Assembly (NCBI RefSeq): GCF_000402035.1
Contig: NC_021287.1
Location: forward strand, 1,550,001-1,614,000
Length of the DNA: 64,000 nucleotides
Direction: 5' to 3'
From: Caballeronia insecticola
Lineage (GTDB): Bacteria; Pseudomonadota; Gammaproteobacteria; Burkholderiales; Burkholderiaceae
In this document: in pieces, positions 8,160-16,711 of the stretch
How positions within the stretch are numbered: position 1 is the stretch's first letter
How the letters are laid out: every line of letters begins with the position of its first letter
The notes under the pieces: generated by a model
Told to the model about the DNA's origin: nothing
What the model saw: the letters and a program-made list of their open reading frames with translations, nothing else
Database searches by the model: none
Program-made: the position numbers and the translations under genes

Positions 8160-8533
8160 GTTTGCCTTCGCATACGGTGTGGATGAAAGTGCTGCTGCGG
8201 TCGCATCGGTCCGGCCGGGTGCGTGGCTCGATGTCGTGCAGACGCCGGGCGGTCATCGCGCCGACATCGCGTGACCGGCAAACGCCTCCCGCACGGGCGC
8301 GATTCGTGCTATCCGCCTCCGGCTGAAGCACGGCGCGCTGAGAAACCTGTGTATGCTCCCGGATAATCCCGCGTCCGCTGCACATTCTTGCATGTTGCGT
8401 TTTGCATTCGAAATGCCAATTTGCCGATTGGAATGCAAAACGCAAGATGCAAAACTTCGCCGGAGCACTAAGCCGACGATGCATCCCGAGAACCTAAGAG
8501 CGCGCACGCGGCGCGACCAAAACGGAGTGAATC
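8160..8533. other. 374-base intergenic region with a long hairpin
   Basis: No gene is supported between the divergent methyltransferase and ankyrin genes. The main structure is the 25-base inverted repeat at 8385-8455. Both promoters must also lie here; none could be assigned with confidence. Confidence 0.6.
8385..8455. repeat. 25-base inverted repeat (GCAAAA-type hairpin)
   Basis: The left arm 8385-8409 pairs with the right arm 8431-8455 at 22 of 25 positions, around a 21-base spacer that itself contains CAAT/ATTG complementarity. The arm core is GCGTTTTGCATTC. Related sequence rich in TTTTGCATTC or GAATGCAAAA occurs at about 9128-9161, 17184-17250 and 25261-25300, so it appears to belong to a dispersed family. 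Confidence 0.85.
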
Positions 8534-9097
8534 ATGCCGCATGATCCGAACCAGGACCCGAAGAAGCCATCGAGCGACGGCCCCGACGACGACATGATCG
8601 CGTTCGCCAGCGAAGTGTTCGATGTCGCGCGCCGTGGCGATGCCGCCATGCTCGACGCACTCCTCTCGAAAGGCCTGCCGCCCAACCTGCGCAACGACAA
8701 GGGCGACAGTCTCGTGATGCTCGCGAGCTATCACGGCCACGCGAACGCGGTGCGCGTGCTGCTCGAACACAAGGCCGATCCGGACCTGCGCAACGACAAC
8801 GGCCAGACGCCGATCGCGGGCGCGGCGTTCAAGGGTTTCAGGGACGTCATCGACACGCTGCTCGACCATGGCGCGAACGTCGAAGGCGCATCGCCGGACG
8901 GACGCACGGCGCTGATGATCGCGGCGATGTTCAATCGCGTGGAGATTGTCGAATTGCTGATCGAGCGCGGCGCGAATCCCGATGCACGCGACGCCGGCGG
9001 CTTCACCGCGCGCGACGCCGCCGAGAAGATGGGCGCACCCGACACGGCCGCTCGCCTCGCTCAGGCGGGCAATGCGCACAGGCCGTCCGGCGCGTGA
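8534..9097 (+). CDS. ankyrin repeat protein
   Basis: A 187-residue soluble protein with about four ankyrin repeats, roughly residues 25-170. Each has the helix-turn-helix consensus, for example DSLVMLASYHGHANAVRVLL and TALMIAAMFNRVEIVELLI, with beta-hairpin joints such as GANPDARD. Ankyrin repeats bind other proteins; no catalytic part is present. It has a Pro/Asp-rich N-terminus and no signal peptide. The partner cannot be told from the context. The next gene is on the same strand, 200 bases downstream. Confidence 0.88.
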   Translation: MPHDPNQDPKKPSSDGPDDDMIAFASEVFDVARRGDAAMLDALLSKGLPPNLRNDKGDSLVMLASYHGHANAVRVLLEHKADPDLRNDNGQTPIAGAAFKGFRDVIDTLLDHGANVEGASPDGRTALMIAAMFNRVEIVELLIERGANPDARDAGGFTARDAAEKMGAPDTAARLAQAGNAHRPSGA

Positions 9098-9127
9098 GCA
9101 TGACGCGGCCTGCGGGATCTCGCCGCG

Positions 9128-9161
9128 CTTTGCATTCATTCTTTTGCATTCAAGATTCAAT
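9128..9161. repeat. TTTGCATTC direct repeat (member of the dispersed family)
   Basis: Two close copies of TTTGCATTCA lie just after the ankyrin gene. They share the core of the hairpin at 8385-8455 but do not form a hairpin here. Probably a partial or decayed family member. Confidence 0.5.
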
Positions 9162-9297
9162 CCGCTTCGACGCACGCAGTAAACATCAGCAGACAGCAGT
9201 AGACACATGCGGCGAACGACCAGCGCCCGGCGCGTGTCGAAGCGATCCGACGAACAAGACGAACAAGCAGGTGACCCGGAACCATGGAGCTTTTGCG

Positions 9298-10521
9298 ATG
9301 ACAGGCGGTTTCCCGCGTCGGGGTGACGCGCCGTCGAATGGCCGCCACGCGCCGCGACGCGCGTGCCGCGCCGACAGCGCCTTTCATGCGGCCGCGCTCG
9401 CGTTCGCGCGCCTGCTCATGTCGCCGCTCATGTCGCGGATCATGTTGCTGATCTTGTTGCTGACGAGGCTGGCCGCGTGCCTGAAAAACGTGCGCGCCCT
9501 GCGCCCCACCGCAGGCCTCTCGATCTGCGCCGCGTTAGCCCTCTCTGCGTGCGGCCTGCTGCCGCAGCAAACGCCCGCACCGATCGTCGAGCATTCCTAC
9601 ATCCCGACGCCCGCGGAAACCGGCCCCACCGAGCCCGAGGAGCCGTTGCCCGCCGTGCAGGCGCCGGAGCCCGCCTCCTCCGTGAAGCCGCCGCCCGCGC
9701 CGAAGCCGAAACGCCGCATCGTCAAACCGAAGCCGCCGGAGCCGGTCGTCACGCCGCCGCCTGAGCCGCCCGAGCCGCCGCCTCCGCCGCAGATCATCTC
9801 GACGCGCGTCATGCAGCACGACCAGTTGCACGGCCTGCTCGACGCCGAAGTGCAGCGTCCCGACGGCAAGGTCGTCGGCCGCGCGGTGGATCTCTACGTC
9901 GACGGCGCCGCGAAGCCGAAGCTCCTGATGGTGAACCTCGCGGGTTTCCTCGGCGTCGGCGACCGCAAGGTCAATTTCCCGTGGTCCGCGTTCCGCTTCA
10001 CGCCGAACTCGAAGACCGCGCCGATCACCTTCATGCAGCCGCCCGCCGTCAAGGGCAAGCCGGCCGATCCGGTGCCGAAGCCTCAGCCCGTCGCCGAGGC
10101 GCCGCCCACCGTCGTGCAGCTTCTCGATTCGACCGTCACGCAGAAGAACGGCGCGCGCATCGGCCGCGTGGTGGATGTGCTCGTCGATTCGCAGGCTCAG
10201 CCCGAGGCGCTCGTGCTCGATCTGTCGAGTTCGCTCGCGGGCGACAAGCGCCATGTCGCGGCCAATTGGAGCGACCTGCATGTCCTCTCGCGCAACAAAC
10301 AGTGGCAACTGCAAATGGATTTCAACGACGCGCAACTCAAGGCCGCACCGACCTACGCGCCCGAACAACCGATCAAGATCGTTTCTCCCGTCGTGCCCGC
10401 GCCTGCATCGACCGCGTCCGCCGCATCGGCTGCCACGGCTTCGTCCGGTCCCGCCGGCACGACCGCTTCCGGCGCCGTAGCGGCGCAGACGCCGGCCTCC
10501 GGCGCGCGCCCTGCCCGATAA
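9298..10521 (+). CDS. PRC-barrel domain protein with lipoprotein-like signal
   Basis: Predicted envelope protein. After a hydrophobic stretch comes a lipobox-like ALSAC followed by GLLPQQ, then a long Pro/Glu/Lys-rich linker (PPAPKPKRR, PPEPPEPPPPP). Two PRC-barrel-like modules follow, LLDAEVQRPDGKVVGRAVDL and LLDSTVTQKNGARIGRVVDV, and an Ala/Ser/Thr-rich tail. The ATG at 9298 (407 residues) has GGAG nine bases upstream, but it puts the lipobox Cys at about residue 84, which is too far for a normal signal peptide. Later ATGs at 9418, 9430 or 9442, or a GTG near 9489, may be the true start. PRC barrels bind partners or act in RNA-processing and photosystem proteins; no role is assigned here. 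Confidence 0.7.
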   Translation: MTGGFPRRGDAPSNGRHAPRRACRADSAFHAAALAFARLLMSPLMSRIMLLILLLTRLAACLKNVRALRPTAGLSICAALALSACGLLPQQTPAPIVEHSYIPTPAETGPTEPEEPLPAVQAPEPASSVKPPPAPKPKRRIVKPKPPEPVVTPPPEPPEPPPPPQIISTRVMQHDQLHGLLDAEVQRPDGKVVGRAVDLYVDGAAKPKLLMVNLAGFLGVGDRKVNFPWSAFRFTPNSKTAPITFMQPPAVKGKPADPVPKPQPVAEAPPTVVQLLDSTVTQKNGARIGRVVDVLVDSQAQPEALVLDLSSSLAGDKRHVAANWSDLHVLSRNKQWQLQMDFNDAQLKAAPTYAPEQPIKIVSPVVPAPASTASAASAATASSGPAGTTASGAVAAQTPASGARPAR

Positions 10522-10552
10522 CGGATCACGACATGGATAACCGATTCACGAC

Positions 10553-11791
10553 ATGGTAATTGCACGCAGTCTGCGCGCGCTCGACTGGCTGAACTTCTTT
10601 GTCGCCAACGTGCAGACCGGCTTCGGCCCTTTCATCGCTTCGTACCTCGCGGCCAACAAGTGGACGCAGGGCGAGATCGGCCTGATGCTTTCCGTCGGCA
10701 CGATCAGCGCGATGGCGAGCCAGTTGCCGGCAGGCGCGCTCGTCGATGCGATGCGCAACAAGAAGTTCGCCGCGCTCTCCGCGATCGTCGCGATCATCGT
10801 GAGCGCGCTGTTGCTCGCCGCGAGCCCGACCTTCGTCCCCGTATTCGCCGCCGAAGTGCTGCACGGCTTCGCGAGCTGCATGCTCGTCCCGGCGATGGCG
10901 GCGATCTCGCTCGCCCTCGTCTCGCGCGCGGATCTCGGCGACCGGCTCGGCCGCAATGCGCGCTGGGCATCGATCGGCAGCGCGCTGACCGCGGCGCTGA
11001 TGGGCGCGTTCGGCGAGTATCTGTCGCTGCGCTCGGTGTTCTTCCTGACCGCCGCGCTCGCGCTCCCGGCCGTCGTCGCGCTGCGCATGATTCATTACGA
11101 TGCGCCGCCCGTCGTGCCGCGCACGCCCCCGGGCAAGCCCAAGCTCACGCCCGAAGGCGAGGAGCGCGAGTCGCTGCGCGACCTGCTGAAAGACCGGCGG
11201 CTGCTGATCTTCGCGGCGTGCGTGGTGCTGTTTCACCTGTCGAACGCGGCGATGCTCAATCTCGCCGCCGGCGAAGTCACCGCGCATATGGGCGACAACG
11301 TTCAACTCGTGATCGCGGCGTGCATCATCGTGCCGCAGTTCATCGTCGCGGCGTTGTCGCCGTGGGTCGGGCGGCAGGCGCAGAACTGGGGACGCAGGCC
11401 CGTGCTGATCATCGGCTTCTGCGCACTGCCGATCCGCGCGATTCTGTTCGCGGGCGTGAGCAGCCCGTATCTGCTCGTGCCGGTGCAGATGCTCGACGGC
11501 ATCAGCGCGGCAGTGTTCGGCGTGATGCTGCCGCTCATCGCGGCGGACGTCGCGGGCGGACGCGGGCATTACAACCTCACGATCGGCTTCTTCGGGCTCG
11601 CGGCGGGTGTCGGCGCGACGCTTTCAACCGCCGCCGCGGGCTTTGCCGCGGATCGCTTCGGCACCGCGATGAGCTTCTTCGGACTCGCCGCCGCAGGCGC
11701 GCTCGCGGTGGCATTGGTATGGCTCGCGATGCCGGAAACGCGCGGAACACAGGCGGTGAATGAAGACGAGAAGCCGCCGGTCAAAGCGTAG
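10553..11791 (+). CDS. MFS transporter
   Basis: A 412-residue inner-membrane protein with about twelve hydrophobic segments in two halves, separated by a charged loop near residues 185-215. It has the cytoplasmic-loop motif LVDAMRNKKFAAL after TM2 and a pseudo-repeat in the C-half (ADRFGTAM). It begins 31 bases after the PRC-barrel gene on the same strand and could be co-transcribed. The substrate is unknown. It converges on the flavoprotein gene with only about 10 bases between stops. Confidence 0.85.
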   Translation: MVIARSLRALDWLNFFVANVQTGFGPFIASYLAANKWTQGEIGLMLSVGTISAMASQLPAGALVDAMRNKKFAALSAIVAIIVSALLLAASPTFVPVFAAEVLHGFASCMLVPAMAAISLALVSRADLGDRLGRNARWASIGSALTAALMGAFGEYLSLRSVFFLTAALALPAVVALRMIHYDAPPVVPRTPPGKPKLTPEGEERESLRDLLKDRRLLIFAACVVLFHLSNAAMLNLAAGEVTAHMGDNVQLVIAACIIVPQFIVAALSPWVGRQAQNWGRRPVLIIGFCALPIRAILFAGVSSPYLLVPVQMLDGISAAVFGVMLPLIAADVAGGRGHYNLTIGFFGLAAGVGATLSTAAAGFAADRFGTAMSFFGLAAAGALAVALVWLAMPETRGTQAVNEDEKPPVKA

Positions 11792-11801
11792 CGATGTACG
11801 C

Positions 11802-13184
11802 TCACGCGAGCGGTTTCAGCCCTTCGAGCAATGTCGGAATCAGCTCGCTCACCGTGGGATGAATGTGCATGGCCCGCTGCAGCGTCGTATAGGGCGCGTC
11901 GGCGTTCATGATCTCGATGAAGGTATGAATCACCTCATCTCCTTCGATGCCATGAATCGCCGCGCCCAGAAAGCGCTTCGTGCGCGCATCGACGAGCGCC
12001 TTCATGAAGCCGGCCGTCTCCCCGCGCTCGCGGGCACGGCCCACGCGTGTCATCGGCATCGTCGCGATGAGTGCTGCGCGGCCATCCTTGCGCACGTCCT
12101 CCTCGCTCATGCCCACACGCGCGAACGGCGGATCGACGAACACCGCATAGGCCATGATGCGCGTATCGACACTGCGCGATTCGCCGTCGAGCACATTCGA
12201 CGCGATGATCTCGTAGTCATTCCACGACGTATGCGTGAATGCACCGCGCCCGTTGACATCGCCCAGCGCATAGACGCCGTCCACCCGGGTGCGCAACTGG
12301 CCATCTACATCGATCATGCCGTGCCTGTTCACCGCGATGCCCGCGTGTTCGAGGCCGAGGTCATCGGTGTTCGGTGTGCGGCCCGTCGCGAAGAGCAGAT
12401 GCGAGGCATCGATCGAGCCGTCGTTCAAGACGATGCGCACGCCGCCCGACGACGGCTCCACGCGTTCGATCTGCGCGTCGAAGCGAAACTCGATGCCTTC
12501 CTGCACGAACACGTCCTGCACCGAGCGCGCGAAGTCTTCGTCCTCGCGCGTGAGGATGCGCTCGCCGCGCACGAGCAAGGTCACGCGGCTGCCGAAGCGC
12601 CGGAACATCTGCCCGAATTCGAGCGCGATATAACTCGCCCCGACGATCACGAGATGCGCGGGCACTTCGGTGAGTTCGAGGATCGTCGAGTTGGTGAGAT
12701 ACGGCACGCGCTCGAGCCCTTCCACCTTCGGCACTAAAGCGCGCGTGCCGGTGTTGATGAAGGCGAGATCGGCTTCGATATCCTGCGTCGAGCCATCGAC
12801 GGCCTCGATACGCAACGCATGCGGACCGCTGAAGCGTCCATGTCCCTTGAACACGGTGAGATTCTTCGTGCCGCGCAGCCATTTCTCGATGCCCTCGCGC
12901 GAGCCGCCGATCACTTCGTCCTTGCGCGCCTTCACGCGCGCCATGTCGATAGCGATATCGCCGCCGATCATCACGCCGTATTGCGCCGCCGTGCGCGCGA
13001 CGTGCGCCGCGCGCGCGCTCGCGACATAGGTCTTGGTCGGCGTGCAGCCGACATTCACGCAGGTGCCGCCGAACAGATGCCGCTCGATCACGGCCGTGCG
13101 CTTGCCGCTTTGCGCGAGCCGCACGGCAAGCGGCGAGCCGCCCTGCCCCGTGCCGATGACGACCGCATCGAAATGCTGTGACAT
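11802..13184 (-). CDS. FAD-dependent pyridine nucleotide-disulfide oxidoreductase (mercuric-reductase-like)
   Basis: A 460-residue flavoprotein disulfide reductase. It shows the FAD-binding motif VIGTGQGGSPLA at the N-terminus and the redox-active pair in GGTCVNVGCTPTK. The NAD(P)-binding segment has VIVGASYIALEFGQMF, a second FAD motif YALGDVNG is present, and the C-terminal dimerisation domain contains HIHPTVSE with the His-Glu pair. It has no N-terminal HMA metal-binding domain and no C-terminal Cys pair of true MerA, so mercury reduction is doubtful. It is closer to the MerA-like orphan group. The ATG at 13184 is supported by GGGAGAA upstream. Confidence 0.85.
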   Translation of the reverse strand: MSQHFDAVVIGTGQGGSPLAVRLAQSGKRTAVIERHLFGGTCVNVGCTPTKTYVASARAAHVARTAAQYGVMIGGDIAIDMARVKARKDEVIGGSREGIEKWLRGTKNLTVFKGHGRFSGPHALRIEAVDGSTQDIEADLAFINTGTRALVPKVEGLERVPYLTNSTILELTEVPAHLVIVGASYIALEFGQMFRRFGSRVTLLVRGERILTREDEDFARSVQDVFVQEGIEFRFDAQIERVEPSSGGVRIVLNDGSIDASHLLFATGRTPNTDDLGLEHAGIAVNRHGMIDVDGQLRTRVDGVYALGDVNGRGAFTHTSWNDYEIIASNVLDGESRSVDTRIMAYAVFVDPPFARVGMSEEDVRKDGRAALIATMPMTRVGRARERGETAGFMKALVDARTKRFLGAAIHGIEGDEVIHTFIEIMNADAPYTTLQRAMHIHPTVSELIPTLLEGLKPLA

Positions 13185-13465
13185 GCTGAGTTCTCCCTGG
13201 TCCGGGCGCATCGACGATGCACGCTGCGTGCGGGCGCGAAGGACCGTGCGTTTGAAGCGGATGACGAATCGGTATGCCGGAATCGAAAGTCATCTTACGC
13301 GCAACTCGTGGCGCGGTCAGAGAGGGTGCAACGTGTGCAAGGATGGACGCGCATGCGCGTGCAAATGCCGGCACGGGCATGGCTTGTGCTCCGTTTCGTA
13401 TGATCGTCCCGCGCGTCGCCGCGCGGCCCGCCTGCCCACAGCACACAAGATCCGCAAAGGGATTC

Positions 13466-14779
13466 ATGATCGAGACGATATGGTTTCTCGTCGTCGGCAG
13501 CGTGCTCATTTTCATGGGGCTCGCCAGTTCGACATTCAAGCGCCTGCCGATCAGCACCGCCATGTGCTATCTCGCGATCGGCTTCGTGCTCGGCCCGGGT
13601 CTGGCCAATATTCTGACGCTCGACCTCAAAGCCGACGCCACGACGCTGCGGCGCATCACCGAAGTCGCGATGCTCGTGTCGCTCTTCGCCATCGGCCTTC
13701 GCTTGCGCCTGTCGCCGACCGACCGCATCTGGATCCTGCCGGTGCGTCTGGGCTTCGTCGCGATGGTGCTGACCGTCGTCGCGCTCACGCTTTTTGCCGT
13801 CTATGTGCTCGGGTTCGGCTGGGGTCCGGCACTCCTGCTCGCCGCCATGCTCGCGCCGACCGATCCCGTACTTGCGCACGACGTGCAGGTGGAAACGCCC
13901 GGCGACCTCGATCTGCTGCGCTTTTCGCTCTCGGGCGAAGGCGGTCTCAATGACGGCATCGCGCTGCCCTTCGCGCTTCTCGCGCTCGCGGTATGCCGCT
14001 TCGAAACATCGCCGGGCGATGCCTTGCAGTGGACGTTCGCCTTGCAAGCCGTTTGGGGCATCGCGGGCGCGCTTGCAAGCGGCTGGCTGCTCGGCGCGTT
14101 GTCGGTTCGGGTCGTCGCGTATCTGCGTACGCGTCACGGCGAAGCCCTCGGACCCGAGGGCTTCTATGCGCTCGGATTGATCGCGCTGTCGTACGGCGTG
14201 GCCGAACTGCTGCACACATACGCGTTTCTCGCCGTGTTCGCGGCCGGTCTCGCGATGCGCCGCGTCGAGCAGAAAACGAGCGGCGGCAAGTCCGCACGCG
14301 AAGCGGTCGGCACCGTCGATGCCGATGACGTCGGCGCCACCGCAGTCGATCCCGAACGCGCGCACGCCTTCATGGCGGAGCGCGTGCACGGCTTCACGAT
14401 CGAGCTGGAGCGCATTGCGGAAGCCGCGATCATGCTGATGGTCGGCGCCGTGCTTGCCACCATCTGGCGCGAGTTGTTCACGTGGCAGACGGGCGCGCTC
14501 ATCGTCGCGCTGTTTGTGGTGCTGCGGCCCGCATCGGTCGAAGCCTCGCTGCTCGGTTCGGATGCCGCGCCTTCGCAACGACGGCTCATGAGCTGGTTCG
14601 GCATACGCGGCGTCGGCTCGTTTTACTATCTGCTCTATGCGCTCGAACATGCGCCGCAGGATATCGCGGCGCCGCTCGTGCCGTTCGTCATTGCGACGAT
14701 CACCGCATCGGTCGTCGTGCACGGCATCACTGCGACGCCATTGATGACACGTTATCAACGAACGCGGATCGATGACTGA
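13466..14779 (+). CDS. cation:proton antiporter (NhaP/CPA1-type)
   Basis: Inner-membrane Na+/H+ exchanger-family protein of 437 residues with about twelve hydrophobic segments. The ion-binding region LAPTDPVLAHDV and the following ND of LNDGIALPF are the CPA1 hallmarks. The C-terminal helices contain GIRGVGSFYYLLYAL. A short hydrophilic loop near residues 270-305 precedes the last helices. ATG 13466 follows AAAGG by a short distance. Its stop overlaps an in-frame start of the P-loop kinase gene, so the two may be translationally coupled. Confidence 0.85.
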   Translation: MIETIWFLVVGSVLIFMGLASSTFKRLPISTAMCYLAIGFVLGPGLANILTLDLKADATTLRRITEVAMLVSLFAIGLRLRLSPTDRIWILPVRLGFVAMVLTVVALTLFAVYVLGFGWGPALLLAAMLAPTDPVLAHDVQVETPGDLDLLRFSLSGEGGLNDGIALPFALLALAVCRFETSPGDALQWTFALQAVWGIAGALASGWLLGALSVRVVAYLRTRHGEALGPEGFYALGLIALSYGVAELLHTYAFLAVFAAGLAMRRVEQKTSGGKSAREAVGTVDADDVGATAVDPERAHAFMAERVHGFTIELERIAEAAIMLMVGAVLATIWRELFTWQTGALIVALFVVLRPASVEASLLGSDAAPSQRRLMSWFGIRGVGSFYYLLYALEHAPQDIAAPLVPFVIATITASVVVHGITATPLMTRYQRTRIDD

Positions 14780-14822
14780 ACGTCATGATGCGCGACGCGA
14801 AGCTTTCGAGGATCGAACCGGC

Positions 14823-15407
14823 ATGAAGCATCTGCTTTTCTTTTGCGGCCACGCGGGCACCGGCAAGACGACGCTCGCAAAACGGCTGTTCGCGCCGCTC
14901 ATGCACGCGACCGGTGAACCCTTCTGCCTGCTCGACAAAGACACGCTTTACGGCGCATATAGCGCTGCGGCGATCGGCGCGTTGACGGGCGACCCGCACG
15001 ATCGCGACAGCCCACTTTTCATCGAACATTTTCGCGATCCGGAGTATCGCTCGCTTGTCGATACGGCGGCGGAGAACTTGTCGTTGGGCGTGAGTGTCGT
15101 GGTGATCGCGCCGCTTACACGCGAGGTGCGCAGCGGGCGCCTGTTCGATCGCGCATGGCTCGGCATCGGTGCCGATGTCGCCATTCGCGTCGTGTGGGTG
15201 CATGTGGATGAAAGCGTGGCGCGCGAGCGCATCGTCGCACGGGGCGATGCGAACGATGCCTACAAGCTCGCGCATTGGGAAGAATATCGTCAGCGCCTTT
15301 TCGCGCCCGATGCAGCGCTCGCCCGAACGCTCGTGATGTTAGACAACACCGCGCCTTCGCAGCAGGCGCATGACGCGTTGCTCGCGCGCCTGATCGAGAC
15401 GCGCTAA
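14823..15407 (+). CDS. P-loop ATPase/kinase (AAA_33-like)
   Basis: A 194-residue protein with the Walker A motif GHAGTGKTT at its N-terminus, a kinase-style lid region with R residues (VDESVARERIVARGD) and a C-terminal helix. It resembles the zeta-toxin/gluconokinase-like small-molecule or RNA kinases, but no substrate can be read. ATG at 14823 (GAGGA ten bases upstream) puts the P-loop at the usual position. An upstream ATG at 14772 overlaps the antiporter stop by eight bases and would add 17 residues. No antitoxin-like small gene is next to it, which argues against a toxin-antitoxin pair. Confidence 0.75.
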   Translation: MKHLLFFCGHAGTGKTTLAKRLFAPLMHATGEPFCLLDKDTLYGAYSAAAIGALTGDPHDRDSPLFIEHFRDPEYRSLVDTAAENLSLGVSVVVIAPLTREVRSGRLFDRAWLGIGADVAIRVVWVHVDESVARERIVARGDANDAYKLAHWEEYRQRLFAPDAALARTLVMLDNTAPSQQAHDALLARLIETR

Positions 15408-15439
15408 AGCCAGACGCGCCACACACGCGCCACGCGTCG

Positions 15440-16549
15440 TTACGCCGCCGCTAGATGCCGGGCCGTGGCCACCGTGTTCGCGCCTTCATACAGCTTGCCG
15501 AAGCGGTTGTTGAGGAACGCCTCGAGCGGAACCTGCTCCTGACGCACGAAGCCGCTTTGCGGCAACACGCCTTCGCGGAACAGATCGAGTTCCGCGCAGA
15601 TCGCGCCGGCGGTCGTGATCTGGATCGCGCTCATCGGCGTGCCGCACACGTCCTTCGCGAAGATCTTGCGCGTGAACACGTCCTGCACGAGCTGCCCGCG
15701 CCGCATGCCCGTCACGGTGACGAAAATCAGCACGACGTCCTGCGCCGTCGAAGGCACTGCGCGCTTGAGCATCGTCTTCAGGCCGTCGCGATCGGTCGAC
15801 ATGCGCAGATCGTCGAGCAGGAACTTCATCAACTCGCGATGCCCGGGATACCGCACCGATTTATAGTCGAGCGTCTCGACCTTGCCCGCGAGCGTCTCGC
15901 ACAACGTGCCGAGCCCGCCCGACGTATTGAACGCTTCATACTCGATACCGTCGAGCGAGAAATGTTCGACGCCTTCCAGCGGCTGCACCCATTGCGTGCG
16001 GCCCTCGCGAATCGCCTCGCACGGCTGGCAATACTCGTTGATGAGGCCGTCGATGCTCCACGTCAGGTTGTATTTGAGCGCGTTGGTCGGAAACTCGGGC
16101 AGCGCGCCGACGCGCATCTTGACTTCGCGTACATCGTCGAGACGCTTCGCCAGATCGTGCGCGACGATGCCGATGAAACCCGGCGCGAGCCCGCATTGCG
16201 GCATGAACGCGAGTTCCGAACTGTCAGCGATGGCGCGAATGGCGTGCGTTGCGCGCACGTCTTCGGTCAGGTCGAAATAATGCACGCCCGCTGCCTTGGC
16301 CGCCGATGCAACGTTGATCGCGAGGTAATACGGCAGCGCGTTGACGAGCGCGTCGAAGCCGGCCAGCGCCTGGCGCAACGCGGGCGTGTCCGCAGAATCG
16401 ACGCGGCGCGTCGGGATGCCTTGTGCATCGAGCAGCGCGAGCGCGTTTTCGTCGCGATCGAACGCGACGACTTCGAAGTCCCCCGTTTCACGCAGCAAAT
16501 GGGCAATGCTCTGACCGATCAATCCGGCGCCGACGAGGGCCACTTTCAT
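15440..16549 (-). CDS. saccharopine dehydrogenase-like NAD(P)-dependent oxidoreductase
   Basis: A 369-residue enzyme with an N-terminal Rossmann motif VALVGAGLIGQSIAHLL and a C-terminal saccharopine-dehydrogenase-type domain (MPQCGLAPGFIGIVAHDL). The family acts on lysine-derived or other amino acids, including lysine 6-dehydrogenase-like enzymes. ATG at 16549 is chosen over 16555 because AAGGAG lies six bases upstream of the former and abuts the latter. An Lrp/AsnC regulator is encoded just upstream on the same strand, which supports an amino-acid role, probably lysine or a related compound. Confidence 0.8.
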   Translation of the reverse strand: MKVALVGAGLIGQSIAHLLRETGDFEVVAFDRDENALALLDAQGIPTRRVDSADTPALRQALAGFDALVNALPYYLAINVASAAKAAGVHYFDLTEDVRATHAIRAIADSSELAFMPQCGLAPGFIGIVAHDLAKRLDDVREVKMRVGALPEFPTNALKYNLTWSIDGLINEYCQPCEAIREGRTQWVQPLEGVEHFSLDGIEYEAFNTSGGLGTLCETLAGKVETLDYKSVRYPGHRELMKFLLDDLRMSTDRDGLKTMLKRAVPSTAQDVVLIFVTVTGMRRGQLVQDVFTRKIFAKDVCGTPMSAIQITTAGAICAELDLFREGVLPQSGFVRQEQVPLEAFLNNRFGKLYEGANTVATARHLAAA

Positions 16550-16643
16550 ATTCATCTCCTTTATGTGTGCGGGTTGAGCGGAGGGCCAAGCCGACTCGCT
16601 TCCACATACAGTTTAGGAGCGCGCGAATACTGATCCTAGACAC

Positions 16644-16679
16644 AAAATGATGCGCTTCGACGACGGATTTCGTCATTTT
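16644..16679. promoter_or_regulatory. inverted repeat AAAATGA..TCATTTT in the promoter of the dehydrogenase gene
   Basis: AAAATGATG at 16644-16652 and CGTCATTTT at 16671-16679 form an 8-of-9 inverted repeat with an 18-base spacer. It lies between the AsnC-family regulator stop and the dehydrogenase start. Lrp-type regulators bind such AT-rich spaced dyads, so this is a candidate operator. A weak hairpin is the alternative. Confidence 0.4.
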
Positions 16680-16711
16680 GACGATTCAATCCTGCGATTC
16701 GTATCGAATGG

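Noticed and set aside
11802..13184. True mercuric reductase
   Set aside because: The redox-active Cys pair is present but the N-terminal metal-binding domain and C-terminal vicinal Cys of MerA are absent.
14823..15407. Zeta-type toxin assignment for the P-loop gene
   Set aside because: No small antitoxin-like gene is adjacent and the gene is coupled to an antiporter.
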